This document shows, in pieces, positions 8,963-19,683 of a stretch of 34,252 nt of DNA; positions within the stretch are counted from its first letter, which is position 1; each line of letters starts with the position of its first letter. Made by a program: the position numbers and the translations under genes. The notes under the pieces are model-generated. The model saw nothing but the letters and a program-made list of their open reading frames with translations, was not told where the DNA came from and ran no database searches. Origin of the DNA: Phaeoceros laevis (lineage: Eukaryota; Anthocerotophyta; Anthocerotopsida; Notothyladales); assembly GCA_049999765.1 (NCBI GenBank), contig JBNGIQ010008715.1, positions 1 through 34,252 of the forward strand, in the 5' to 3' direction.

Positions 8963-9946
8963 TAGAGTAGGAGAGCCCCATCCGGTACCTGTAAGCGCCT
9001 TTTGCTCTAGAGAATGCATTTCTGCTCAGAAAAAGCCGGAAGTTGGCTCTACGTGTGTGGACGAGGCTGAGGAGCTTAAGTTTCAAAAGAGCGCTTCGAA
9101 ACTCTAAGGAGAGCAGAAGTTGGAGCATAGAAACGGAATTTGAAAGAACATGCTAATATTTAAGTGACTACATGCCGGTAGGTTTTTAGGGTGCAACACA
9201 AAATAAGTGACCACTGACGGAGCTGATGCTGTCGTCCGCAGCCGGCCCGCTCCTGTGCATTTTCCAGTTCTGTGACTCTGCGAACCAGTTGGGAGTTGTG
9301 GCGAACTGGGCGAACTTTTGGGGGTCCTCATACCAGCGGACAGGAGTGACCCACCACACTGGATCGCAATCACACCTCAACTCTGATTCAACAAACGGTA
9401 AGCCCCTTGGCCCGTGCCTGCACCACCTGGACGGCTCAATTGGTGGCCTGATGCACTTACACCTTCTTCTTTGTCTCCTCGCAGCATGAACCAAATCCTC
9501 CCCAGCTGCCTTCTTCAGCTTGCAGGTACAATGGAACACTCTGAAGCGGCCCTTGTAGATGTGTCGGCAGCAGGTTTTGCACAAGCAGTGGTCTATGTAA
9601 GCTTCGCGGGGCAGCATAGCTAGGAACAGAGCTCATGGGCTCAGAATTTCGCGCGCAATTGAGCTTGGACTGAGCTCTAGAGTGTGCTTTGTGTGAGACG
9701 TTGGCTGAAAATCATGTTCCCAAAGGCAGAATTGCTGTTACTGCCTTAATGGTGCCTCCACTAGGGCTTCCCCCATAAATGAAAGCCCGCTAAATTCAGC
9801 GGGCGCGAAAACGAACTCTATATCGCACATTTGCAGCTTCATTTGGCCTTAGAATCGCAAAGAATCGGGCCGTTTCACTACCGGATGGGGTGCGAAACGG
9901 CATTACCGGTTGGGGTACGCTTACCGGATGGGGCTCTCCTACTCTA
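8963..9946. mobile_element. 984-bp TIR element with 25-bp perfect ends, Tc1/mariner- or MITE-like
   Basis: 8963-8987 (TAGAGTAGGAGAGCCCC, then ATCCGGTA) is a perfect reverse complement of 9922-9946. Taking the outermost TA on each side as a target duplication leaves 23-bp inverted repeats beginning GAGTAGGAG. TA duplications are typical of Tc1/mariner and Stowaway-like elements. Sub-terminal direct repeats of TTACCGGWTGGGG occur at about 9881-9935. The interior carries a 143-residue minus-strand ORF but no recognisable transposase. It is therefore non-autonomous and may carry captured host sequence. Confidence 0.6.
9186..9617 (-). CDS. Hypothetical Cys/Trp-rich ORF inside the TIR element
   Basis: The 143-residue frame has paired cysteines in its first half (HCLCKTCC and HCTC), a very basic stretch (AARRQRRRCKC), then a tryptophan-rich segment (CDPVWWVTPVRWYEDPQ and WFAESQNWKMHRSG). 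A 45-nt in-frame segment with GTGTAAGTG...GGTGCAG ends could be an optional intron. The composition suggests real protein, perhaps zinc-binding, but I recognise no family. Because it lies wholly between the 25-bp inverted repeats, it may be an element gene or a transduplicated host fragment. Confidence 0.3.
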   Translation of the reverse strand: MLPREAYIDHCLCKTCCRHIYKGRFRVFHCTCKLKKAAGEDLVHAARRQRRRCKCIRPPIEPSRWCRHGPRGLPFVESELRCDCDPVWWVTPVRWYEDPQKFAQFATTPNWFAESQNWKMHRSGPAADDSISSVSGHLFCVAP

Positions 9947-10471
9947 GTTCTACTTTATTTTGTCCGTGTTTAGCGAAGGCAGCCCCGTGGACTCGATCTC
10001 TTAATCAACTATTGTGAAATCGAAGACTTCAGTGTACATACGACTTCAGTGTACATACGCGCAACCTTGCGGCCGCAATCTGGATAGCGTGCCATAATGA
10101 GTATGGAAGCCGGGAGCACTGGGTTATGGCATTAGCACGGGTAATGCTACCCTATGCGACCGCCTTCCTTTTAACATACTTAAAGGGAATCGGCGATCCC
10201 GTGACTTGCAGGCATAATGTGCTACCCGGCGTTGGTGGTAATGTGCTACCCGGTGCTAATCTCCATAAACGAGCGGGATTACGCTCATAATCCCGGGGCG
10301 AGCGCGGGCTTTATAACAAGCCGGTTTCCTTTAAGAGCAGGAAGCATTGGCTGTGACCTCGTAGTTGAGAAACTCCGAATTCTATGACAGATGCCACATA
10401 TATCTATACAGAATAGAGCTCAGGGGCACGCAAGGCATCGCTATTGGGTGAACCCACTGGATCATCCGAAA
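9947..10471. other. Intergenic with small direct repeats
   Basis: GACTTCAGTGTACATAC is repeated in tandem at about 10024-10058. TAATGTGCTACCCGG occurs twice at about 10215-10255. No gene or RNA feature was recognised. Confidence 0.5.
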
Positions 10472-10908
10472 TTAAAGTGCTAAGCTGAAGTCAGCCTCAA
10501 TCTCCTGCCAAGACCTCCTTCTGAAGTTCCAACACTGGAGACCTTCTGCTATGTGGTGTCCTGAAGAGCTAACCTTGAAAGTCCATGATAGCATATTGAC
10601 GTTCACTACCACATCCACTCTAGGCAAACTGAGGCTCAACGTGTGGTCCTCTTCCCACACCCGTAACTGCTTGCACTGCTCTGAAGCAGCTAGAGCTGCA
10701 TAAGCCTCAGAAGGCAGAAAATGTTCATAACATTGTCAGCCACCTCAGGCCTGAAGTCCTCCTCATACCTGCAGGACGAGCAATCTTGGATTCTTTGCCA
10801 AGCCCGGCATGTCCAGCTATCAAGGCATCCATCATGGCTCAGCATATCCATATCCAGCAACCATTTGAATTGCTCACAGCTTCTGCAAACTGGACTTATT
10901 ATATGCAA
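10472..10908 (-). CDS. Unrecognised minus-strand exons
   Basis: Two neighbouring frames (10908-10690 and about 10730-10472) look protein-like. The upstream one reads SWTCRAWQRIQDCSSC before a GTATGAGG donor-like site. The downstream one has LPRVDVVVNVNMLSWTFKVS and a terminal WNFRRRSWQEIEADF. A plausible acceptor lies near 10690-10700. They follow the reductase pseudogene on the same strand, but the peptides do not belong to that family. I do not recognise the product. It may be the 3' end of a separate gene or a fragment. Confidence 0.3.
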
Positions 10909-11244
10909 GCATTCACAAAAGTGAACCTGCCTGGGATGGACAATTCTCCACCCCCCTCATGTCTAAGAGTGGCTAACCTACACGAGTGTACGAGGCTCTG
11001 TCATTCTTCAGGAATAACAAATGCCCTGTCTTGACTCTGATCCTTTCAGACCAAGGGCTTTCAAACTTACTTATACTAGCTAGCAGCCTTGAGAACTCTA
11101 GATTCAGTAAACTTCAGAAATGACAGATCTGCTTTCAAGCATATGTACACCATTTTGTTTTGTTTTGTTTGCTGATCTACAATCCTAGTACCCAAATGCA
11201 TGCATGTGCTACCATTTGAGAGGGCTTTTTTTCCAGCTACGTTT

Positions 11245-14200
11245 TCATCTGCCAAATCGACCTTTCATCACGTACTGTCGAAAGCCAGGGACATGTATGT
11301 TGCACACGTAGTGCTGCCAGTCGATTTGCTTCATATCGAATCCGAAGTCATCTTGCTCTTCAGGAGATAGCTCATTGTGCAGGTTGAAAATATTGGTACT
11401 GCCAAATCTGCCATACCACCAGGACAGATCACGCCACCTTGGTTTGCTAGTACTGTATACATACCACTTAGTTCCAACCTCAAACATATACCAAACACAC
11501 GTCCAGAAGGTTATGATTGCGCCGCACACCTGGTCCGGTAAGATCTAGAAGTGTAAGGCTGATACACAACAGCCATCTGCTCGTACTGCTCAGAAACTTT
11601 CTTGATTCTCCCAAGCCCTTTGGAGTACTTGGCTCTTTTTTCTGGTGATGCAAGAGATCGAGATGCTTCCACCCAGTTGTCCATCACAAACTTCACCTGT
11701 GAAAAAGTGGGTACCAAACATTAGACGAAAGACATCATCTGAAAGAAATCTCAAAGTTGTAGCTGCATGCATGCATAAGGCTGTATACCTGTTGCCTACG
11801 TACCTGCAATGGCAACAAGAAAGTCAGGTGCAGGAGGAATAGCTTGAAGAGCGCGAGGTTCGGAAGGAAGGAGAATGGCTTGAGCTCTCCCTTCATTACT
11901 GCTTCAACATTGAGCAAAGGATGCTCAAAAAAGTAGTGATACACTATGGTGAAGAAATTTTTGTACAACAGTGGGTTTTGATGAGAGGACGGCACATGAT
12001 AAACCGCCAGTCCTGGCTGACGTGAGTGTTTCACCATAGCTGCCAGAGTGGCATTGACGACCATATCACAAGGCACCTGCAGGAAGGCCCATTTTCTTTT
12101 GTCTATCAGCAGCCCTGAACATCACAAGACTTCAGGAACAAAAATGTCTACACTGAGGACAAATTCCGCGCTAGCCCAAGGGTACCGGTGACATACATAC
12201 CAGATCCAGAACTGCCTCAGGGTCGCAGACGAATCCTGTTAATTGCCGTTTCCCATAAAGAGTGATGAGAGGGTCCACCATTCTGGACGCATAGGGCGCA
12301 CAATAACTAGCTAGTACGTATCAGGTCTTCATGCATGTTGTCAATGCAACAACCATTTGAGATTAGATCATTTGATTTACCGGTTTCCTTCAATCTAGCC
12401 TGGAAAGGGTTGGGAGTAGGTGCTTTCCACAGCGCTTGGGCGTATGATTGCCACTGGAACGTTTCCTCGCTGCTGATCAAGAAGCATTTCACCCATGGCC
12501 TTTGTTAACATATAGGCGTCTTGCCATCCAAACGCTTTTGCTCTGCATCAGACACATACATATCGACGTATTCTGGGTCAGATGCACTAGTTACGTATTT
12601 GGATAAATTCTTCACGGGTCGTACAGCTTAGTACTTTCAAGTAGGTCGAAAGGCTGTTGATGTCCAGACGTCCAGACTTTAATTAACTACGAATAACTGA
12701 AGGAGATGCAGCCTCACCTTGCCAGACCCATGTCGGTCATTATCTGTGCCAAAGTTTTGCTCTCCTCATGTCGTTCTCGAGCATTCTGTAGGCATCTTCG
12801 ATTTCCTTGCGAGCATCAAGAGTGGGAGCAGAATCACCAAGCTTCTCCTTGGCAATGCTGTCACCCACTCGAAAGGGTGTCTCTGTTGTCAAACCTTGCC
12901 TGGTGCCGTTCACGTATGCTGCTTGCAGACAACGCATGTCAGCAAATGTTCTCAAACTTGTGCAGCAGAGTCTGTGCTTGCAACATAATGTTGCACAAGT
13001 TTGTATGATACAGAGAGTCTGTATGATACAGACCTGTCCTCGGAATATATAGCCTCGACCGATAAGTACTAATTAACTGGTACATTGAGAGGTGCTTCAA
13101 ACATGAAGGTGGAGGATCCATGAGGGTCACCTGTTGAATAGTGCACAAAGACTTGCAATCGTGGGCAGCATTTCCCAAATTCTAGGACGTTACTGGGCCC
13201 CAAAGTGTTGACAGTCAAGGCTGTATGATATCTGCAGACACAACGGTTCAAAAGGCCAGTCTTGAAATGATCGCACAACAACATCAATTGATAAATTCAA
13301 CAAGCATGCATCAATTTCATCTGCAAATTTAAGAGCAGTCAGTAAGAGTCGATCACTTGGTGACACACTCCTAAACTGCTGCTGAGCATTGGATGCCTCA
13401 CTGTTCATGGAAGTTTGTGCTTGCTGCGGAATGCACGATAACGTCAACTTTGCTTGCGACATCCTCAGCAATCTTTGGGTCGATTCCAAGGCCCTTGCTC
13501 GTGATGTTCCCAAGAACAGCCGACACCTTGGTGCGCACGAATTCAGGATACGAATCCCCATGCTTTTTCCTCAGCACCTCGAACAGACGGCAATTCAGTG
13601 CCTGCATACGGTTGATTCATTGACAGATGCAAGGGTCATGACCAAACATGAGACCTGTGCTCAAATTGTCATTCACACCCACACAGTGTCCAGACCAGTT
13701 GCTGCTTGGAATCTTGAAAACTGGCATGGTGAGATCTCAATATTATTTATATTGTGCAAGCTTCGAATTCAACCCACTTGTACCTCATCCTGTAATCTTT
13801 GCTGCGGTGACTTGTTGTTCCGTGGCTGAATGAGCAGGTAGAGCTGACCAACTTCAGGTTGCTCTCTCAGAATCTTCTCCACGAGAACTGCTGACACGCA
13901 CAGTTTTCATGACAGGCTTCAAACAGAAAACATACATGTGCTTGAAACTATTTTTCCGACAAGGAAGGACGGACGGAAGTTTCCAACCTTTGGCAACAAA
14001 GCCCGTTGCACCGGTGATAAAAATGTGTTTGCCCTTTAGGAAGTCGACAATACCCAGCCCCTCGTTGCGTTGCTCGACATCCCTGGGCACCTGAAATGGA
14101 TTGTGCTGCTGCCTTTCGTAACTCTCGTTCCAGTTGGAACTGTCCACCACGGTCCGGCCCTCATGAACTGCGCTCCCATGGCCAGCAGGAGGCGTCATCA

Positions 14201-14585
14201 GCGACGGAAGATCGAAGGGAGCCGCAGCAGCCACATCTCCCCCAGATTCATATGCATCCGCAGCAGCCATTGAAGCATTGACCCCCACAGTGGCAGTGAA
14301 TGCTTCATTCAACTGGCGGGAGTTGCATCGATATCGATATCGCAGTCGTGGCCATGGGTGTTTGCAATTGGTGAGCGATGAGCGTAAGATGGGCCAAATC
14401 GGATTGTTCCACCACGCAGCCTGCTCAAGCGCAGATTGGAAGGTCCGACCAAATCTGTAGTCCGATATCGACGTAGCTCTGATCGTCATCGAGCTTGGGC
14501 TCGACGGACACCAATTCTTCAGCAATGCGTGCTCATGAATGATTCGTGCGTCCATTGCTGAGACGTGCTGTTCCTTGGGTGGCAT
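11245..14585 (-). pseudogene. MS2/FAR2-type plastid fatty acyl reductase, 10 exons, with a frameshift and a nonsense codon
   Basis: Exons on the minus strand: 14585-13988, 13887-13784, 13601-13402, 13231-13131, 12918-12718, 12542-12381, 12282-12201, 12076-11804, 11696-11530 and 11407-11245. All joins have consensus sites and keep frame. Family marks are the NAD(P)H motif ITGATGFVAK, LYLLIQ, VDVIVHSAA, the STAYVNGTRQG strand, the YxxxK catalytic pair in DAYMLTKAMGE, IIRPSAVEST, DMVVNATLA, and the C-terminal DFGFDM...IDW...NIHVPG with MKGR. The long Ser/Arg-containing N-terminus suits a plastid transit peptide. MS2-type enzymes reduce acyl-ACP to fatty alcohol for sporopollenin. Two lesions are visible. 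In exon 5 the frame runs to a stop, while the conserved IMTDMGLAR lies in another frame. In exon 6 a TAG (12397-12395) replaces the Trp after PFPG. The start may instead be the ATG near 14275. Confidence 0.75.
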
Positions 14586-15562
14586 ACCGTTTGTTTAGTC
14601 CATAAAAGTTGTTTCGCCAGGAGTTTCGCCCTAACTTTTGCAAACTTTTTCATTCACTATCGCGGCACAAATGGTTTAACCCTTTTTCGTGGGACGAACA
14701 GACTCAACAGAGAGTCCCAAAAAGGCCTCCATTGCAGGTCACGGCCGTGCGAATCGCACGCTTAGGTCAAATCGCACGGTACAATAGCAGGTCAAATCCT
14801 ACGCATAACCTGCTATGGAGGCCGGTCCGGTGGCTACCGCGACCGGCAGTCAGGTCATAGTTTACGCCCGGTTAGATTACGCCGGGTTAGAGGTGGTTAG
14901 TTTCCTTCCTCCCGTGCCCATGGCTGGAGAGCTCAAGCTTCAGGCGGCCACAATTTCGGGCAAGAGTCTCCTGCGCATGCGCATGTGAGAAGGGTGGCGG
15001 CTTGACGGCCGGGCGATGGCGAGCAAGCTAGACAGCAGGTCACACGCGGGGCTGCAGCATCCAGATCTGCTGGATGCTGCACTGTAAATCTGAGGGTTCG
15101 CAGGGCATCGGAAGAGGGCTGAAGGCCAAAAATCCCCCAAAAATCCAGGCACCCTAGTTACCTGTAGTTAGGTTTGCACGGCCTACTCTACATTGCCATT
15201 GCCATTGCCGGGATTCCGGTGACGGAGCAGGCTGCACCAGGTCAGAATATAAAATTTTCTCACTTTTAAAAATTTTTCGATCTTCATAATTAATCAAAGA
15301 TAGAAATGTGTCTGTAGAGACACATTTCTATATAAGGCGGTTGGTTGAGATACTAACTTTTGCGAAACTCGTGTTCCCCGTGCCTGGCCTGACATGTACG
15401 ATTTCCGACGTGGCACGGATGTGCCATGGGTGGTGGGTATGGCCTCTCCATGGTCATGCGCAACTACTTTTGGATCCTGCCTTTTCCGTCCGCCACTCTT
15501 CCGTATGCCCGTCCCCCTAGCGCGAGCGCCCCAAGCGCCATCCCTATTCAAACCTCAGGTCC
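14586..15562. other. Intergenic; upstream region of the reductase; perfect hairpin
   Basis: No coding seen. 14740-14800 repeats short phrases (AATCGCACG, CAGGTCAAATC). 15300-15331 is a perfect hairpin with 14-bp arms (ATAGAAATGTGTCT / AGACACATTTCTAT) and a 4-nt loop. It could be a regulatory RNA fold, a tiny inverted-repeat insertion or chance. CCATTGCCATTGCC lies near 15194. Confidence 0.5.
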
Positions 15563-16163
15563 TCAAGACCCCAAGTTCCCAACCCAATGCACCAACCCAC
15601 CAACCCCAGCAGGCGCGGTCCTTAGGAGTCGCCGGTCCAAAAACCTGACGGGGTGTTCAATTCCCATGCGGAGTTGGCTAAACACCATAATCTTCCTACT
15701 ACTATTACTTTGAACGACTTCACCATATTTTGGAATGTGGTCAAGAAATTTTGGATTGTCTCTCTTTCTCTCTAGCAATTCCAAAGCAAAATCAAACATT
15801 TGCCTTTGCTCCTCAATGAACTCCACCACATTGTTTGCTTGCTGTATGTCCTCATCATGCCACTGTACTTCATTCTCATTCTCAATCATATCCATCATTG
15901 TGTCGAAATCATAAAACACCCATTGAAATGCATACCATGATTATTGTCAACTCCAATCAGCCTCTCATAGTCTTGTCCAGTATTAAAAGTGGGTGGTCAT
16001 GTCGTCGCATTACTTTGAGATACACCCACGTTTGTGCTAGTGACACTTCTTTTGTAATCTTGCACCAAATGTTTACATACAAAATATGGGTTTTGGAGAA
16101 ATGCAGGGCAACAACAAACTCATAAGTCTGCATGTTGTAATTGAAACTTATATGACATGACAA
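15563..16163 (-). CDS. Unrecognised ORFs, possibly element-derived
   Basis: 15919-15563 encodes an acidic helical stretch (MMDMIENENEVQW and EFIEEQRQMFDFALELLERK) followed by a less ordered tail. 16163-15957 encodes another peptide with QTWVYLKVMRRHDHPLL. The two frames do not join by an obvious intron. The composition is more protein-like than random, and the setting, between a pseudogene and a PPR gene, suits a decayed mobile-element gene. No family was recognised. Confidence 0.25.
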
Positions 16164-16461
16164 ACAACTATGAGATAAAAAACTTCAAAATTCTTACCTA
16201 CATCAACATGATATTGTACACAGTGTTACACTGCAGACCAAATCTTCTTCAAACATCTCCCATGAGCTCCAAATCAATGTGGGTAACCGTACATCACCTC
16301 CAAATCAATTGGGGGGACGCGCTGCCCTGCCGCCCCGTCCAGCAGCTCGTCCCTGCATTAAAGTGTCGACGAAGCTTTCCCTGTCTGTGATTGCCACCTG
16401 TTCGCGCACTGCCAAGTCTTCCAACTTGGTTGTCCATGCACCTCCGACAGCCCCCTAAACG

Positions 16462-19220
16462 ATGGCCACAGCGAAGGCTGAAGCTTCTTTTCGTCTCTTC
16501 GCAGTTCATTGGCTTTCAAGTGGGACCCAACAAATTGGTGTGTGTACAGGGATTCTACGAGGAGCTCCTGCTAACCTCATCCCAGGGACTCGATCCCTGG
16601 CAAGCAAAGCCTCCAGGTGCAGCAGTGTAAGGAGCCCACCACTTCCACTTCTGAGGGACGGGTTTCCCAGCGATGGTCGTTGCCAGGAGCAGGAGCAGTT
16701 GTGGCAACAATTGTTTCTGTACCCTACCATGTGGTGGGGTGACAGACGAGATAAGGACTCCCGTTCCCCTGACTTCCGGCGTAAGGGGTCCGGCGAGGTG
16801 CTGTGGTTGAACAACATGTTCAAGCCAGCTTGGGTTGATGAGCAGCTCGTTTCCTTGGATATGCAGATGGGTCACGGTGCCTCTCCTTCCAAGTCGAGCT
16901 CTCCAGATAATCCTGAACCTGGAAGGCGTGCAGGTTCGGAAATGGGCTCCAGGTGCAGCAGTGTAAGGAGCCCACCACTTCCACATCCGATGGGCCATGG
17001 TGCCTCTCCTTTCGAGTCCAGCTCTCAGGATAAGCCTGAACCTGGGAGGCGTGCAGGATCGGAAATGGGCGTCGTTACTGCTGTTACCGTGAGCACGTTA
17101 TGTCTGCAGGGGAAGCTTTCTGAGGCCGTTAGGGCCCTGGAATCTCTGGCGCAGACAGACTCTGGTGTTTCTCAGTCTCTGTTTTACACTGTGCTAAAAC
17201 TGTGTACAGCTAAGAAGGATTTGGTTGTGGGGCGACGAGTTCATGATCTCACTGTCAAACTTGGGTACGGGTGTAATGCATACTTGGGGAACCATATCTT
17301 GCGCATGTATGCATATGGAGGTAGGCTGCAGGAGGCCATGGATGTGTTCAACAGGGTAGGTAAACTGGATGTCTTCATGTGGTTTTCCATAATCTCTGCA
17401 CATGCCAAGCACGGAAAACCGAAGGAGGCCATACAACTCTACCGTGAGATGCGTAGGTCAGGAGTGAAGGCGAATGGTCATGTCTTTGTAGCTGCCCTTC
17501 AAGCTTGTGCATTTGCCGCCGACTTGGAATCTGGCAGAACAGTGCACTCTGATGTATTGCACAGTGGCAATCCTACTGGCTTGTTTGTTGGCAACTGCCT
17601 GATTGACATGTATGCAAAATGTGGCGAATTGAAAGATGCACGCCAGGTTTTCGACAGCATGGCCACAAAGGACGTCGTGACATGGACAGCGCTGATCGCT
17701 GGGTACGCACAGCAAGGACTCGGNNNNNNNNNNNNNNNNNNNNNNNNNNNNNNNNNNNNNNNNNNNNNNNNNNNNNNNNNNNNNNNNNNNNNNNNNNNNN
17801 NNNNNNNNNNNNNNNNNNNNNNNTGAAGGCGTGTGCAAGCACTGGTGCCATACAGAAGGGCAGGGAGCTGCACTCAAAGATTGTCAAAAGAGGTCTGCTG
17901 GGTGATGTAGTGGTGCGCACCTGCCTGGTGCACATGTATGCAAAATGTGGTGAACTGAAAGATGCACGCCAGGTTTTTGACAGCATGGACACAAAGGATG
18001 TGGTGACATGGACAGCGCTGATCGCTGGGTATGCACAGCAAGGACTCGGCCAAGAGGCGCTTGTTGTGTATGGACAAATGGAGGCGGCAGGCCTCATTTT
18101 GGCTGACCACGTTACTTTTGCTTGCCTTCTGAAGGTGTGTGCAAGCACTGGTGCCTTGCAGAAGGGCAGGCAGCTTCACTCACAGATCGTCAAAAGAGGA
18201 CTGCTGGATAACGTAGTGGTGGGCAACTGCCTGGTGGACATGTATGCAAAATGTGGTGAGCTGAAAGATGCGCGCAAGGTTTTTGACAGCATGAACACAA
18301 AGAATGTGGTGACATGGAATGCCCTGATTGCTGCGTATGGTGCTTGTGATGAAGGTCGCAAGGCACTAGCTTGTTTTCAGGAGATGTTAGTTGCCGGTGT
18401 TCATCCTAATGATGTCACTTTTACTTGCCTTCTAGTAGCATGCAGTCATGAGGGACTGGTCCTCGAGGGTCGCAAATACTTGGATTCCATGGCTGAACAG
18501 CATGGTATCAAGCCTACTATTGAGCATTACACCTGCATGATTGATCTTCTTGGGCGTGCTGGCCAATTAGATGAGGCAGAGAAGATGCTATTATCATGTG
18601 AAGGCCAAAGTAATGTGGTGGGCTTGACGTCTTTGTTGAATGCCTGCAAAAGTCACGGGGATGTAGAGAGGGCTGTGTGGTGTTTCGAAAGCATTGTTAG
18701 GCTGGACCCTCAAATGTCGTCTGCCTATGTGCTCATGGCCAATGTCTACGCAGATGCAGGTAGGTGGACCGATGTAGACAGGATTGAAACACAGAGAAGG
18801 GCAGCAGGAGCTAACAAGAAACCTGCAGTGGCGAGTATTGAGGTGAATAAGGAGGTACACAGATTTCTGGTGGGAGAAAGGAGAAAGGATATTGCGCTTA
18901 AGGTAGAGAGCACAAATGCACGTGTGAAGCAGGAGGGAGGCCACGTACCTCACACACAGTTGGTGTTGAAGCCACTGAGTCAAAAGGAAAAGGAAGATGT
19001 GCTTTGTGGGCATGCTGAGAAGCTAGCTCTGGCGTTTGGTCTGTTGAACACTCCGAGTGGGACACCTCTGGTGGTAACGAAGAATCTACGCATGTGCAGT
19101 GACTGCCACAGCTCCACGGAAATCATGTCAAGGCTTGAACAAAGAGACATTGTGGTAAGGGACGGGTACCGTGTGCATCGATTCGCAAACGGGCATTGCA
19201 GTTGTAAGGGTCGACCGTGA
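16462..19220 (+). CDS. PLS-class PPR protein with a DYW:KP cytidine-deaminase-like domain (organelle RNA editing factor)
   Basis: Intronless. The start at 16462 gives an Ala/Ser/Arg-rich leader suited to plastid or mitochondrial import. It is followed by a low-complexity region with a 122-bp tandem repeat, then PPR motifs from about 17090. They end with a typical last PLS set (IEHYTCMIDLLGRAG), E-type motifs and a deaminase domain. The domain has HAEKLALAFG (the HxE zinc/catalytic site), MCSDCH and HCSC. Instead of the usual PG box it has KPAVA (18819-18833), and instead of a terminal DYW it ends KGRP before TGA. These are marks of the DYW:KP class, linked in the literature to U-to-C editing. 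The frame is broken by the 100-N gap at 17724-17823, but an 80-nt gap, as the 306-bp repeat predicts, restores it. Confidence 0.88.
16612..17069 (+). repeat. Tandem and direct repeats in the PPR leader
   Basis: A 79-bp unit (16869-16947) recurs at 16991-17069, a period of 122 bp, encoding MGHGASP and PEPGRRAGSEMG twice. A further 36-40 bp string (GCAGCAGTGTAAGGAGCCCA) occurs at 16618 and 16954. All copies keep the reading frame. Confidence 0.85.
17608..18545 (+). repeat. 306-bp tandem repeat (102-codon PPR triplet)
   Basis: ATGTATGCAAAATGTGG begins at 17608, 17934 and 18240. The last two starts are 306 bp apart. The first two are 326 bp apart only because of the 100-N gap, and an 80-nt gap gives 306. 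The nucleotide identity over AKCGELKDARQVFDSM is very high, so the expansion is recent. Confidence 0.85.
17724..17823. other. 100-N assembly gap inside the PPR gene
   Basis: The gap length is a placeholder. By homology to 18050-18129 the missing sequence should be 80 nt, which also restores the frame (80 mod 3 = 2 as required; 100 does not). Confidence 0.85.
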
Positions 19221-19683
19221 GAATACTGAAGATCTAGCCAGTGCTCAGGTGTGTATGCGAAAGATTGTTGTCTTTCTCTTGGGTGCTTGCTTAACTCTAT
19301 CCCCGTCAGATTGAGATTGTTGTCTTTCTCTTGGGGTGAATGTGCGTGCTTAACTCTATCCCTGCCAAACTGAGACATGGACAGGGACCACAGACACTGA
19401 TCCACCACGTATCAGAACAGATGACCGGAATGATGAATCTCCTCCCATATTGGAAAGAAAGGGAGCTGATTGGAAGTGAGAACAGGGCCATTTTCCAGTG
19501 GATACCTGGGGATATTTGAACAACATATTTAATGAGGGCAGGTGCCTGTTAGGAAGGAAGGAAGTTTATTAAGTAATTTTGGGCCGCAGCCGCATATATG
19601 GAAGGATGAGAGGAAATTCCTGTCAAAATTTGGAGCCTGGCACTAGAACTGTTTGAGCTGATCGGTTTGTTCATTCATCACAG
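19221..19683. repeat. PPR 3' flank with a roughly 55-bp tandem duplication
   Basis: GATTGTTGTCTTTCTCTTGG plus the following GCTTAACTCTATCC recurs in tandem (about 19263-19316 and 19317-19375). No gene. This is probably the 3' untranslated region of the PPR gene and the start of the kinase remnant's last intron. Confidence 0.5.

Noticed and set aside
12395-12397. Rescue of the reductase TAG by RNA editing
   Set aside because: Plant C-to-U and U-to-C editing acts on organelle transcripts. This gene is nuclear (spliceosomal introns), and UAG to UGG would need A-to-G change, which is not that chemistry.
16506-19013. Minus-strand ORFs opposite the PPR gene
   Set aside because: They mirror the repeats of the PPR coding strand, have no domains and share its gap.
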